From the NCBI GenBank assembly GCA_959347315.1, contig OY365806.1, positions 51,264,068-51,328,067 of the forward strand: a stretch of 64,000 nucleotides of DNA, in the 5' to 3' direction. This DNA is from Bimastos eiseni. Lineage: Eukaryota; Annelida; Clitellata; Crassiclitellata; Lumbricidae. Positions 10,027-21,600 of the stretch are shown piece after piece. The notes under the pieces were generated by a model. That model was not told the origin of the DNA. It saw only the letters and a list, made by a program, of their open reading frames with translations, and did not search any database. Position 1 is the stretch's first letter, and each line of letters opens with the position of its first letter. Both the position numbers and the translations under genes were made by a program.

Positions 10027-11028
10027 CAGGGGTTTTCAAACTGTGGTCTGCAGACCACTTGGGGTCCGTCGCTTGTTGTCAAGGGGTCCGCAATCAGGTC
10101 CAAAAAACAAAAAAAATAGTCCATTTGCAAGGTTTTCATTATCGTCATAAATTATAAAAACAACTTAGCCATCTATGCTTTCTATAGTTATTACTTACTG
10201 ATGTCTAGGTACTCTAGTAACATTAGTTCCTTCCGTTGCTATTTTTAGTGCACGTTTTTGTACCAACAGAGACGCCATTGATGACAAAAGTAATTTTTTT
10301 AAATACAACATTAATGTTTTTCAACGTACTTCTTAACTATGGATACAATTTTAAAGAGAAAAGCTTCTGACGACAAAGATAAATGTGAGAAAAAGAAGAT
10401 ATTTCGAAATTATAATCTAGAGTACATTTCATATGGTTTCATTGCAGTCGGAACAAATGCTGATCAAACTCTTTGCGTTATGTGTGTGCAAAGTATGTCT
10501 AATGAGTCAATGAAACCCGAGAAATTAAAGTGCCATTTAACGACAATTCATGCAGATGTTGCCGATAAGATAAAGGAATGCTTCGAGCAACAAAAGGAGC
10601 AGTAGGCTACTTAAAATGGCAAAATAACAGCTTTCGTCACAGTAACGAGAAAGCTCTACGTGCATCTTATTTGGTAGCATTGCTAATAGCACGAACGAGA
10701 AAGCCTCACACAATTGCGGAAGAGCTCAAACTGTATGTTTTGTTGCGCATATAACCAAATTTGGACAGCACAAAACAGGCACACCTCACACACTGAAGCA
10801 GAAACCATTGTTTAGTTTAATAAATATCTTCAGTGACATAATAATATTATGTGTATTTTGATTATCTGTTGCTTATCTGCTGCACGGTTGAATTGTGTTG
10901 AATGACAGTAGTCAGTAGTGGATTACATAAATAATAATGTCTATTGGCCAAATTTATTGAATAGGGGTCCGCCACCTAACCACGACATGCTACGGGGTCC
11001 ACAGCTTTAAAGAGTTTGAAAATCCCTG
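10027..11028 (+). mobile_element. hAT element, non-autonomous, with BED-finger remnant
   Basis: Bounded by CAGGGGTTTTCAAACT and AGTTTGAAAATCCCTG, inverted repeats with one mismatch, plus internal GGGGTCCG-type subterminal sequence on both sides. Flanking octamers GTGTAGAT (10019-10026) and GTATAGAT (11029-11036) form an 8-bp target duplication with one difference. It is 1,002 bp long and encodes only an 88-residue N-terminal transposase fragment. Confidence 0.88.
10339..10605 (+). pseudogene. Truncated hAT transposase, BED zinc finger only
   Basis: 88-residue ORF inside the hAT element. The start has a basic, lysine-rich segment. A BED-type finger follows, with CVMCVQ supplying the two Cys and LKCHLTTIH the two His, with the NESMKPEKLK helix typical of ZBED/SCAND-type hAT transposases. 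In that family the BED finger binds DNA at the transposon ends. The RNaseH-like catalytic domain is absent; after the stop, no downstream frame resembles transposase. Best read as a decayed or internally deleted transposase. Confidence 0.75.
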
Positions 11029-11036
11029 GTATAGAT

Positions 11037-12260
11037 GTATTGTAGGTGTCACTGAGGGGTGCTGCATAATGCTCGCGTACAATTAACATTGAAGGTGCAC
11101 CTGATCTTGGTAGGATGAGGCCGTTTTAACCGATCCGGTAAGCCACGAACTCGTATTACTATTCTTGCATCGACAATGCGATTCCATTCTGTCTTCGTTT
11201 GTATGTTTACTTATACTTCAAAGAGACATTACATTTAACATCCATTGATTTCTATTCGTATAATATTATTTGCATCGACCGACGACCGTCGATGCTATGC
11301 AGTAACTTTATTTATAGCCACTGTATACATAGATTACGCATTTCAAGGTACATTCTTGTTTTGGCAATTTGGCCCACATACTATAGCATCATCTTTTATA
11401 TTATTACTAAATGTGACTTGGCGTATAATTATTATTAGGTCATCGTATAAAGACTAGGACCACCATCTGGATTGGGTGTTCATACGAGGGCCTCTGAGCC
11501 CTTGATCGTGGTTATCCTGAAGCGTCATCTTGTGATTGAAGACACACCGAACGAGCCAAATCATAGCTCCTTCACAATCTTCATTTATTTGGAGATAGGC
11601 TACATAGGTACATAACGCACAAGCCAAGAACTCAAAAAACTGTATCGGCTCACTTCTGTTCGTTTAGGCGATAAGTGGCTAATTAATCGAGCTATAGGCC
11701 TACGATCTGTATTAAGGCTGGTCTGCTCGTAGGCCTACGTAGACCTACAATGTAAGCCTATACTTGTGGAAACAGGTTTTAATTGCTTCGTATAGACCTA
11801 CGTGTAAGCCCTGTAACACGTAAAAGTATTTCCACTTTATATTTATTTACAAGTAACACACCATTAGGCTTACGTAAGCCTACACGAGTAATTATATAAA
11901 GTAACGCGCTACTTGTTAGGCAAAATTATTGTTCAACACTCAATTTAGACATAGCAGTAACATCAGAAATTATCTCCATTGTTTTCATAGCCTACGTGGT
12001 CTGTTATACGATGCCGCCATTGATTTATCAGTAGGCTTACTTTACGAGAACCAAGCTTACTTTTTCTTGATTCTGAACGCGGCACCAAAACAAACCATAC
12101 AACTTTGACTCTTACGGTTTCGATTTGACCACGCTGGCCTGAGTGGTCTCCATAACTCAACTTGAACGTGACGCTAAGAATTTGGAAAATCTAATATTAG
12201 ATTATATTAGGGCTATGCATAATTATGTGCTGCTAATTGACCTTGTTTTGATATTTAGGT
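11037..12260. other. Intergenic; cluster of GTAGGCCTAC-type palindromes
   Basis: No gene recognised. Between about 11690 and 11890, and again near 12980-13010, palindromic words such as GTAGGCCTAC and TAGGCTTACGTAAGCCTA recur. This may be an unrecognised repeat. Confidence 0.35.
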
Positions 12261-12780
12261 CGAGTTAAATTCGGACACAGCAGGATAAGGTCAGGTGCAA
12301 TAAAGGTAAGAGCAGGACGGGCCGTAGTTGAGCCTCCGACCGACGATGGGTTAAATGCGAACGCCCGTGTGTGTGTGTCAAGTGTCCCATTAGGAAGTAG
12401 GAGACGGAGTAGGAGGTGCAGCGAGAGTACAGCGAGCGCGATCGAGGGAGACAGATCGAAAGAGACACAACCGAAGAAATTGATTCAGACGATTATTTTG
12501 ACTACCTGTTATTAGATCTCGAATAGGCCGTCGTGAAAGGCGGTAATCGCGCGACAGTTCTACACGAGATAACGTTATCGATGTCCGTTGAAGTTACGCA
12601 GACCCCAATGCGTAAATGTGGATCACCATATCATACTATTGCAGGCCAATTGCTGGTGAGACAACGTTTCGGCGACACACGCGAGGTCTTTAGTAGATCA
12701 AAATTTGAAGCTAATAGTGTTCGTCTGTAAGTCTTTAGTGTTCGTCGTTAAGTCGTCAGCAAAACGCACAGGGGCTCAAG
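12260..12780. promoter_or_regulatory. CpG-richer patch, possible upstream promoter region
   Basis: Relative to its AT-rich surroundings this stretch has many CpG dinucleotides (GACGGGCCG, CCGACCGACG, GCGAGCGCGATCGAGG, AATCGCGCGACAG). It lies about 2.6 kb upstream of the polycystin start codon and could hold a promoter or a 5' non-coding exon. No TATA box, initiator or splice junction supports this, so it is only a candidate. Confidence 0.25.
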
Positions 12781-14755
12781 CCTAGTAGGCTCACACGAAA
12801 AATTCGGCAGAGGTACATTTGTTAACGATTTTATTTAAACAGCTGTACTTGTGTGGAATGGTTTTTTACTAGTTTAGAACGTTTCTGGTTACCGGTGGCA
12901 GTCGACCATAACGCTACTCGTATAGACGCCACAGCGATCACATTGCGCAATTTCTTGCAGTGGGGCTTGATAAATACCTAGGCCCTACATCGCAGTAGGC
13001 CTACAGTTACCGTCGGAGTGAGTTGTTCTTTACTAAGTTTCGGATTTCTATTATCTGAAAATAATTGGGCTTCTAAGGTAAACAAATAATCTGGAAGAAT
13101 TGAGAAAACAGCTGAAGTTAAAGTCTTGAATTATTACTATTACTTTATGCTTATTATATTCTATGCAGGTATTATAATGTAAACTGATCATATGTGTGGG
13201 TGTTCACTTTTGCAATAAGTGATGTGATTGGAAATGTGGCATCTGTGATATCTGCCTTAGATATGATTAGTTCTGTTTACAAACAGTCTGGACATAGATG
13301 GCTAGCAATACACTTTTTCTTCTAAGGATTAATTTGTCCTATAGGTACAAGCCATAAACTGAGCAAACTTTGACTGAATAAGGTCTGTTAAGTTGAGTGG
13401 CTTATTTGTTAAGCACACTAATTGCACATGTATTGTGTAGCTTGACCTCACTATGTCATTTTGTAGCCATGCTTTGACATTGAGCTGATCATGAAATCCA
13501 ATCTCCTTTATCTCAACTGTTTGACTTCACTATTCAATGCATTGTTTTCCTCAATGGGGGACTCTGTGAAATAGATGGCTCCAGTATCAAATGTGAGTAA
13601 GCTACCCGAGGGAAAATTGTGTGATGTCTGTTTCTTCATGCAATAGTAATCTAAAAGTTAGCCAAATTATAAAATGACTACATATTGCTGAGTGCCAAAA
13701 TTCTAAGGAAAAGAAGGCGGCAAAATATTAGATCTGAGGGTTTTAACCTGTATGCAATATTTATAATTTTCTTGTTCGCACAGCGGTAAATGGAAAGTGT
13801 GCTGTGATTGGTCGTAAAAAAATGAGACTTAGGTTACCCTCTCCTCTCTCCATTTCTAGTATTAAAATTTATGCATTTATCCATAATGGAACTACATTTT
13901 AGTTCTTACGCCAGCCATCGATTGGAACAACATAAATAAACAATGCATGGCCAATATACAATTTTTTTTCTTAGACCTGTGTGCATACTGGCGCCACCTG
14001 CTTCTACTCAAGGAACTGCCCACAGAGTCCCCTATTACTGTACAGTAATTCCCTTCTCAATGGTATCACTATGAGAAATGGAAAATACTGCATTTGGTTC
14101 AAAGCTGGAGATCCGGGTGGTCTTGATAAGGATCACGGACGTCCTCGGCCACTCTACTGCCTTCAGATCTCCACTGCAGGCTCCATTCACGGCCAATGCC
14201 TACCTGAACTTTGTACAGGCTAAGATTGATTCAACACACGAGTCCACAGCAGATTCGGTTCCTCGTGTTTTATCCATTACTTCAACATTTGAATGTTGAA
14301 GTATATTATACAAAATTATACAAAATTATACAGAACTTCCAACCAGAAGCAGTGATGTCGTTTACATGTGGGGAAGGGGGGACACCCAATAAGAGGCGTA
14401 AAAAATGTGGGGTGGACAAATATATAGGTGGGTAGAGGACTTGTCTCCCTCGATCCCCTCCTCCCGGATCACCGCCTTTGCTTCCAGCAAATGTTTCTGT
14501 TAAGACCGAGATTAAGTAAACTCTTGTAATCTTGCCTGTCGTTCTTTGTCTGTTACTTGTGTGCATCAAAATGGTCATTTTTCAGATGCATACAGGTGAG
14601 TCTCGGCCACGCGGACTACTGTGGTTCAACGCTCGTTTGTCTTCAGAAGTGTCGCTTGTCTCCACCGCTTACTGCAGCTGCTTGTTTCATAACTTTATCT
14701 TCCTCACTTTTCTCATATTTTTTACATCATGACTTACCATTTACATAGGCTTACT
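12781..14755. other. Intergenic, nothing convincing
   Basis: Several short open frames occur, but none carries a recognisable domain. No RNA gene or transposon boundary was found. Confidence 0.35.
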
Positions 14756-14757
14756 CT

Positions 14758-15000
14758 CGTCCTTCCAAATGGGTTTAAAATTCTCTTTCTGATATCAAGA
14801 GCGCCCTTGGGTCTATCCTCCACTATCTTTGTGATGTAATTCGCTGACCTCCTAGGTTGTGCACTCCATTCTTTAGACCGGCATGATCTTCTTGTACCTA
14901 GTCGCAGACTGCTACTCTTCAGTATCGTGCCTATGCATCTGTCAGCCCTATGCTCTGGATTTGATCTGGGGTCATAACTGGGAATAGTGCAATCTCCTCT
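14758..15000 (+). mobile_element. LINE ORF2 C-terminal fragment (degenerate)
   Basis: TTTAAAATTCTCTTTCTGAT is followed by sequence parallel to the LINE at 22750-23500. FKILFLISRA corresponds to the [10 protein letters not shown] there, and YRAYASVSPMLW to [15 protein letters not shown]. Stops are frequent. It lies about 400 bp upstream of the polycystin start codon. Confidence 0.55.
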
Positions 15001-15409
15001 CATTGTCTTACGATGTTTCTTTTTCGCAGGGCTCTTTGCATTGGTAGCGTCTCCAATTAGATGTTACTTTAAGAGGTTCTTTATTAATCTGTGAATACAA
15101 TAAAATGCATACATACTTGATGCACATATGTGAAAGATAAGCTGAAAATCTGTTACATTGCGTTACACTACAGGTGAATGAAACGCACACTGCCAGGGAT
15201 ACCCATAAGAATGAAACAGGCAAGGAGATTGACCAGATCTTGAAAACTATGCTCTATGTGAAGATCAAGCAAACTTTCTGGATTCTGGATGTGCTACGCG
15301 ACTCTTCTGCTACGTGCGTGTACAAATGCTGCGATGTGTGATTCTTGGTGATCTTCGTATTGTTTTGTTGCCTGATTTGCATCTAAACCACTTGCATGTA
15401 AATGGCCTT

Positions 15410-15630
15410 ATGATGAGTTGTGCCAGGGTCTGGTTGGCCTTCGTCTGTGCTGCTTCGATTCTAGTGAGTGCAACCGATGCTCCGCTGAGCAGCACCAGCG
15501 TGTGTAGACCGTGTCCTCATCCGTGCTCCTGTCTGCTGCTCAATGATGGCACATGTAGCGTTGACTGTTCCAGTGCAGGTCTCTCCGTCTTTCCGCTTGA
15601 CCTTCCATCTGGAAAGAGTAAGATTGTGTT
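15410..15630 (+). CDS. Polycystin exon 1: signal peptide and LRRNT
   Basis: The start was placed at the first of two adjacent Met codons (15410, 15413), because they directly precede a hydrophobic signal peptide, [20 protein letters not shown] longer in-frame start at 15314 would put 32 polar residues in front of it. Residues about 32-66 form a Cys-rich LRR N-terminal cap ([10 protein letters not shown], then [14 protein letters not shown]). The exon leaves in phase 2 at gtgagt. Confidence 0.85.
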
Positions 15631-18600
15631 GTGAGTATATTTGCTTTGTTGAATTCACAATATGTGCATGTGAATGGCTGCCGAGCAGAGTCTTCGGCCA
15701 CCGGGTCATTCAGTCAAAGCCACTGTATTACATTAGAAGGTCAGCTAAATAAGTAATAGATGAATTATGTGGCAATAAAGGGAATTAAAACTACACATGA
15801 GATAGATAATTATATATAGAATTCTGAGAAGCACACAAGGGAGTGACCTGGCTCCACGCAAGTCTTCCATGATAGGAGCGAAGTCGGCTAGGCAGTGCAT
15901 TAGGGTGGTCTAACAAACTGAGGGGGTGCCCTGGTTTTTATCTTGAACTTTATTTTTTACTTTCTATCTGTGAACCACCCTAAAGTGCATGTTCCAACAG
16001 ACATTTCCAATCAAATTTGTGCCTTGACAGGGATCTGAACCCTGACTTCATGATTGTAGTCCAACCACTAGACTATTTCTTTAGCCAGTGACGAATATTC
16101 TACTGTTGTATATTTTCTGTATTTTGGGTAGGAACAAAGTGATACATTATAGATGAATGAATAACCAAACATGCATTATTCTCCTTTGTAAATGATAGTT
16201 TTTTTACCTGCAATAAGTAAGAACAAGTCATAAAAACAAACATTGAGCTGTTGGAAATATAATGACCCACAATACCTTGATCATTAAATATAAAAAGCTA
16301 TTGGAGAAATATAATAAATAGAACCGATTTGGGGGGCATATGGGGGTCACTGAGCACTGAAACTGGGGGGGGGCTTTGCGTCCTCAGTTTTAAAACGGGG
16401 AGAGGTGCACCCCTCCCTCTGCTTGTTACACCTCTGGTAGAGGGGAAAATGATGCGCAATTTCATTAGATATATGGAAAAACTCTTTCAGAAACAGATAG
16501 TCCATGATAATTCTCAACAGCTTTCTACAGTTTCTGCACTTGGCCTAATTTCTTGTTGCATTTGATCTTTTGACCAAATAGTTTAAAAGGACGGTGTGCA
16601 TGAAAATAGCGTGGTTGGAATTCTTGATAAAGGACTGCGAGTGGTGTTCATCGAGTAATGTTTGAGCAACAGGTGATAAAATCTGTGGCTACTTGAGTTT
16701 GACATCCACAATGAACAGTTAGATAAATGGAGATTATATTTAATGATGTGAACACTCTGTGAAATGCTTTTGAAATTTGTTACAAAATACTTAAATTATC
16801 AATAGGATTGATTAAATTTGATATTACCATCAGCAGAAAAGAACCATTATGTCTTTATCTCATCTACCTCTGCAGAGCAATTAATATTCTGAGATAACTC
16901 AATCAGTGGGTTGTACAGATCTTTGACCATACAGGGTTAAATAAATGATCATTGATTTTCATTTTGTTATTACTCTGTTTTGTCAACTCTGGATTTGACA
17001 ACTTGCCAAGACTTGTCAATATTTGATTATGAGATCTTCTATCATCACCTCCCCAAAGTTAAATTAATTCTGATAGCTTTGAGGAAATGGCGATATATCT
17101 GTTCCCATTATGACTGTGCCTGTCAAGTCATTTGAATTCTTGTTGTTTTCGCCTAAAAGTTCTAAGGATTTGTCTTTGGAATCCTTATCTTTTGATCATC
17201 CAGTTGTTCAACTGGTGTTTTGTTACATGCACATACCCAGTGTTGAACTGTATTTTCATTCAGTTATTCTCATTCATTCAAAGCATTTATATTGCACCAC
17301 CAATCCAAGACACACTCAGAGGCACTGCCTACCCAACCATGGCAGAGAGGAACAGTTTTCTGGTACTTGTAGAAATTGCCTGTGGAATTCCTAGCTAAGC
17401 AGTATGCAGATCCAAAGGGTGTCCATTCTATCTCCAAAGGGTGTCCAGTGCAAATGGATCATCCAACCACACAAAAATTATGCATACTAAAAGAACAACA
17501 AATTCACCCCAAACAGCGTAACAAAGAAATGTGATGTTTCAAAGCGCAATGCACCGCACCATCTCATTTATTGATTCATCAAAGCGCAATGCACCGCATC
17601 ATCTCATTTATTGATTCATCAAATAGCAATGCACCGCATCATCTCATTTATTGATTCATCAAAGCGCAATGCACCGCACCATCTCATTTATTGATTCATC
17701 TGCTAGGCACAATAGCAATCTTCAACTTAAATTCAAAAGTCTGTTGTCATACATAACAGAAAAACGTTCCTGGCTTACTTAGATATGTTTCATTAACTTT
17801 ACGAGGTTCAATACATATGCTGCATTAATTGCTAAGTACAGGCACAGATATTCTTGCCAACATGACATTCATTGTTGAACCATGACACCCATGTTTTTGC
17901 CTTTTGATTGATATCTTCTCTTGCATGAGGACCTCTGCATCTAAACACTGCATTTGATAGATACATATATTTTATTTAGTGATTACTTTGAGCCTATCAC
18001 TTTATTACTTCACTGATGTATCTGTGAATTGCCTCTGAAGGTCTGTGCTTCATTTAAATTAAAATTTTGTTTTGTTTTTGTTTCAGAGATATTCGTAATA
18101 ACAACTTGACCGACTTGTGGATCCACCATTTAGTCCACCTTAGTCATTTAAAGTCCATGTGAGTTGATAATCTGCCATTAAGTACATGAAGTAAAACTGT
18201 GAGTCTAATTGTGTTCAGTTTTGAGCAGAGAGTAGGATGGCTTCTATTTGCAGGTTGGCAAGTGCAGTGACCCACTTTGGCTACTTGGGCATATATATGT
18301 GACCCATCTGCACAAGACCAGTCATAAGTCAAGACTGACTTATAACTGGTTTTGTGCAGATGGGTCACATATGAGGTTTAATATATACTGGATCTGAGAT
18401 GGTTCTGATATTTTTTTGTCTTACTTACTCTCTGATCTGAATGTACTGTTACTAGTAGTATTTACTAGTTACTACTTGCTAGTGTAAACCGTGGCACAGC
18501 CAAAAAAATTCATTAAAATTGTGCAAGCTGCCAAACTAAAAATCACGAGAATGAGAATTTCTAAATATTTGAAACTCAGTACAACTCAACTTGTAAAATT

Positions 18601-21600
18601 CGGACTCAGCAGGAAAATGTGCAAATGAGCATATGGCCATCATCAGATACAACACAATGAGTCCTCCTTTAAGTTTTTGCAGCTATTTCTAGATAACTTG
18701 GAAGAGTTCAGTAAGTTTAGGTTAATTGTGATTGTATGTCACTCTTGTGCAGTTGCTTCTTTTACTGACGTTAACCACAGAGCCTTTGACAGGCAATCAA
18801 TCCACAGTTTACAGCAGTCGTTCTTAATCTTCTTTTATGTGGACATCCTCTAAAATTATCAGCCACTAATATTTAATTAATTAACTAGCAACTAGTTCCT
18901 CATAGTATGATTAATTTGTTGGTCATCAATGCTCCCTCTTATCTTTTGGAGATAGTGCTTATAAGAAATTTTGAGTGTGTTACATTTTACAAATGGTTCA
19001 AACTTTTGTGCGCATGATAAATGCGATGATAGTTAGATTAAGACCATATCTACTTGATAAGTTGTGATAACCTAAGAAAAGCCCCTTGTCTAAAGATAAA
19101 TAAGGAGACATATCAGCCAAGAAACTCCAGTCTATAGAGTAAGGAAGACTCGATTATCTTGACATAAAATAATGATTGCTGGCAAAATATAAACCGCATA
19201 AAGCTGACAATCTAATAGAAGCTCAGTGTTGTCTGTTGGGAATAGACTCAGCTGATGGCTTTCTGTCAGCCACAATAACAGTTCTGCTGTGTTGAGTTCT
19301 CTCACTTCGGATGCAGTTTGTTTTGGGCACCAACAACCAACACCATGTTTATCCAACTCTGGACATTTGTACTGGAAGCAGAATAGATGTGCTCTTCACA
19401 AAGCAGTCCTCTTATCAGAATTGCCAGTAATGCAAACAATTGAATAATCAGTAATAATTGAATATTCAGTTGTTCACATTACTGGCAATGCTTTTGATCA
19501 CTGTTATGTGTGTTTTACATATTGGGATTGTTTAAATTTTGAGCATTATTTTTGTTTATGGGTCGATGCCTGAACTAAATTTGTCATCATACTTGTTATC
19601 GGCAGTCACATTGCAAGTGTTAGAGCTGTACCAATATCACTTTTTGCCGATTATGCCGATACCGATTATTGCCGATTATTCATTTGCCGATACCTGATTA
19701 TTTAGCCGATTATTTTGCCGATTATTTCAATGTGTTTCCCAAGATGTCCGGTTCCAATAGATAGACCTACTGCTACTGCGTATTGTTGTGATACAAGCAA
19801 ACACTTGTACCGTAGGAGACGTATGCATGTAGTTGGGGACTAATCCTAGGCAAGCAATACAGGTTAGACACACTGCCTGTCGTCGAACTGTGCCCAGGGT
19901 AATTAAACGCCAAAGAACGGCTGGCCTATTCACAGCCACCCATCTAATCTCAGCCTCTCAGGCGACTGAAATGTTCGGGGAGATCTAATTGGCAGCTAGC
20001 ATGTATTCATTAGGCATGCCTCCACGATGTACATTCAGCGGTTTCTCTGTTGAATTGGCCAGCCGTTCCTTGACTTTAATTGGCCAGCCATTCCTTGGCC
20101 CTTAAGCAGGCACTATGACTCAATCTGCCCAACACCTATGTTGACACGTTCCAACGGTCTATACTAGCACACTGGGTGGTCTCACCACTGGTCTGAAGGA
20201 GCCATTGGCTCAACGACACAATATGGGAAAGGAACAAAATACCATCCTTCACAGACCCAGTGATGTTGCTGTCGTCATTTTGCTTTTATAGACTGAAAAT
20301 AATATTATAAAATAAAAAAATAATTTTTATTATCGGCGCCAATTATCTTGCCGATATCCGATATTGCCGATATCTCTATAATCGGCCCAATTAATCGGCC
20401 GGCCAATTAATTGGTACAGCTCTAGTAAGTGTGTTGAACGAGATGAATCCATTCAAGTGGATGAGTTTCTTCCTCATAATCTTATCCTCACAGAGCCTTT
20501 GGCATCCATTCGTCTTCTGTCCTCTACCAAAAAGTTTAACTAATTGACACAAATCATCAAGAAATGAGTTGGAAGCCTCTTCTGGTTCTGATAGATTTTG
20601 TTATCCTGCTCTTGACTCTTCTGAGTCCTATCATCCGATGCAATGCTTCCCAACTGATTACTCTTGGAATGCTGCATAGTCAGATCCTCGTCATGCAGAG
20701 TCAAAGGAAAAGCATTGTAGGGCTTGTTTGAGTGGAAGACAATTCTACTCTAAACGACTTGAAAAGCATATATTCTGAGATTCACTAAATATTTAATGTT
20801 AACATATGGGCACAATACTGAATTTAGTTAGTGTATCTGTTGGTACATTCTATTGGTGAAGTATCGGTGTTGGTATCAGCAATAAAATTTATTATGGTGT
20901 TAGCAGTGCACTTCCAAATATTGGTAATAGTTCTAACAGACCAAATGAACAGACCAAACTTACAGACTGGTGATAGTTACCTTTTGCCATAGACCTGTGT
21001 ACACTGAAGAGCTGCAGTGATCACGTTGTCATGTTTACTATTCAGAACACCTCTGAAGGATGGTTCTGATAGATTTTGTTATCCTTCTCTTGACTCATCA
21101 TCTTGTTTAAATTCTTTTCCAGTTCCTTGTCAAACAATCCATGGTTCTGTGGTTGTGCCATGTACTGGTCTTCACGCTGGCTGGAAGAAGGTGCAAGGAG
21201 GGGTCTGGTGATTGAACAGACTGATGATACAAGATGTCATGGACCACTGCACCTGAATAATCTACCTCTGATGCAAATTGGAAACATGTCTCATCTTTGC
21301 AGTGAGAAAATCTGATATGTTGGTTTGAGCACATCTTATATGTTGACCAAAACAATCTTCAACTGCATTCTGTTGCAGTGCAGAATATGATGTGAAGTGG
21401 TTGAGATGAAGGCAGATTGCCAATGTTTGCATTAATCCTAAACAGATTTTTAATTGATCATTATGGCAACAGTATAAGTCAGAAGCCGCATGACTTCATG
21501 TTTGAGTATATATTATGTATTGCCATTGTGGTAAATGGAGATGATAAAACACTTGTAGAAGTCATTATTTATTCCACTTAATCTTCTCAGGACGGATGTG

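Noticed and set aside
12533..12730. Possible small protein in the CpG-rich intergenic patch
   Set aside because: 65 codons without recognisable motif, splice context or codon bias evidence.
17541..17700. CRISPR-like array (four regular 40-bp repeats)
   Set aside because: Units are contiguous with no spacers and the genome is eukaryotic; a minisatellite.
20493..20540. Possible extra LRR exon after the CTCACAG acceptor
   Set aside because: Neither the phase-consistent nor the other frames give an LRR pattern, and the frame soon stops; exon 2 joins exon 3 directly with correct phase and motif.
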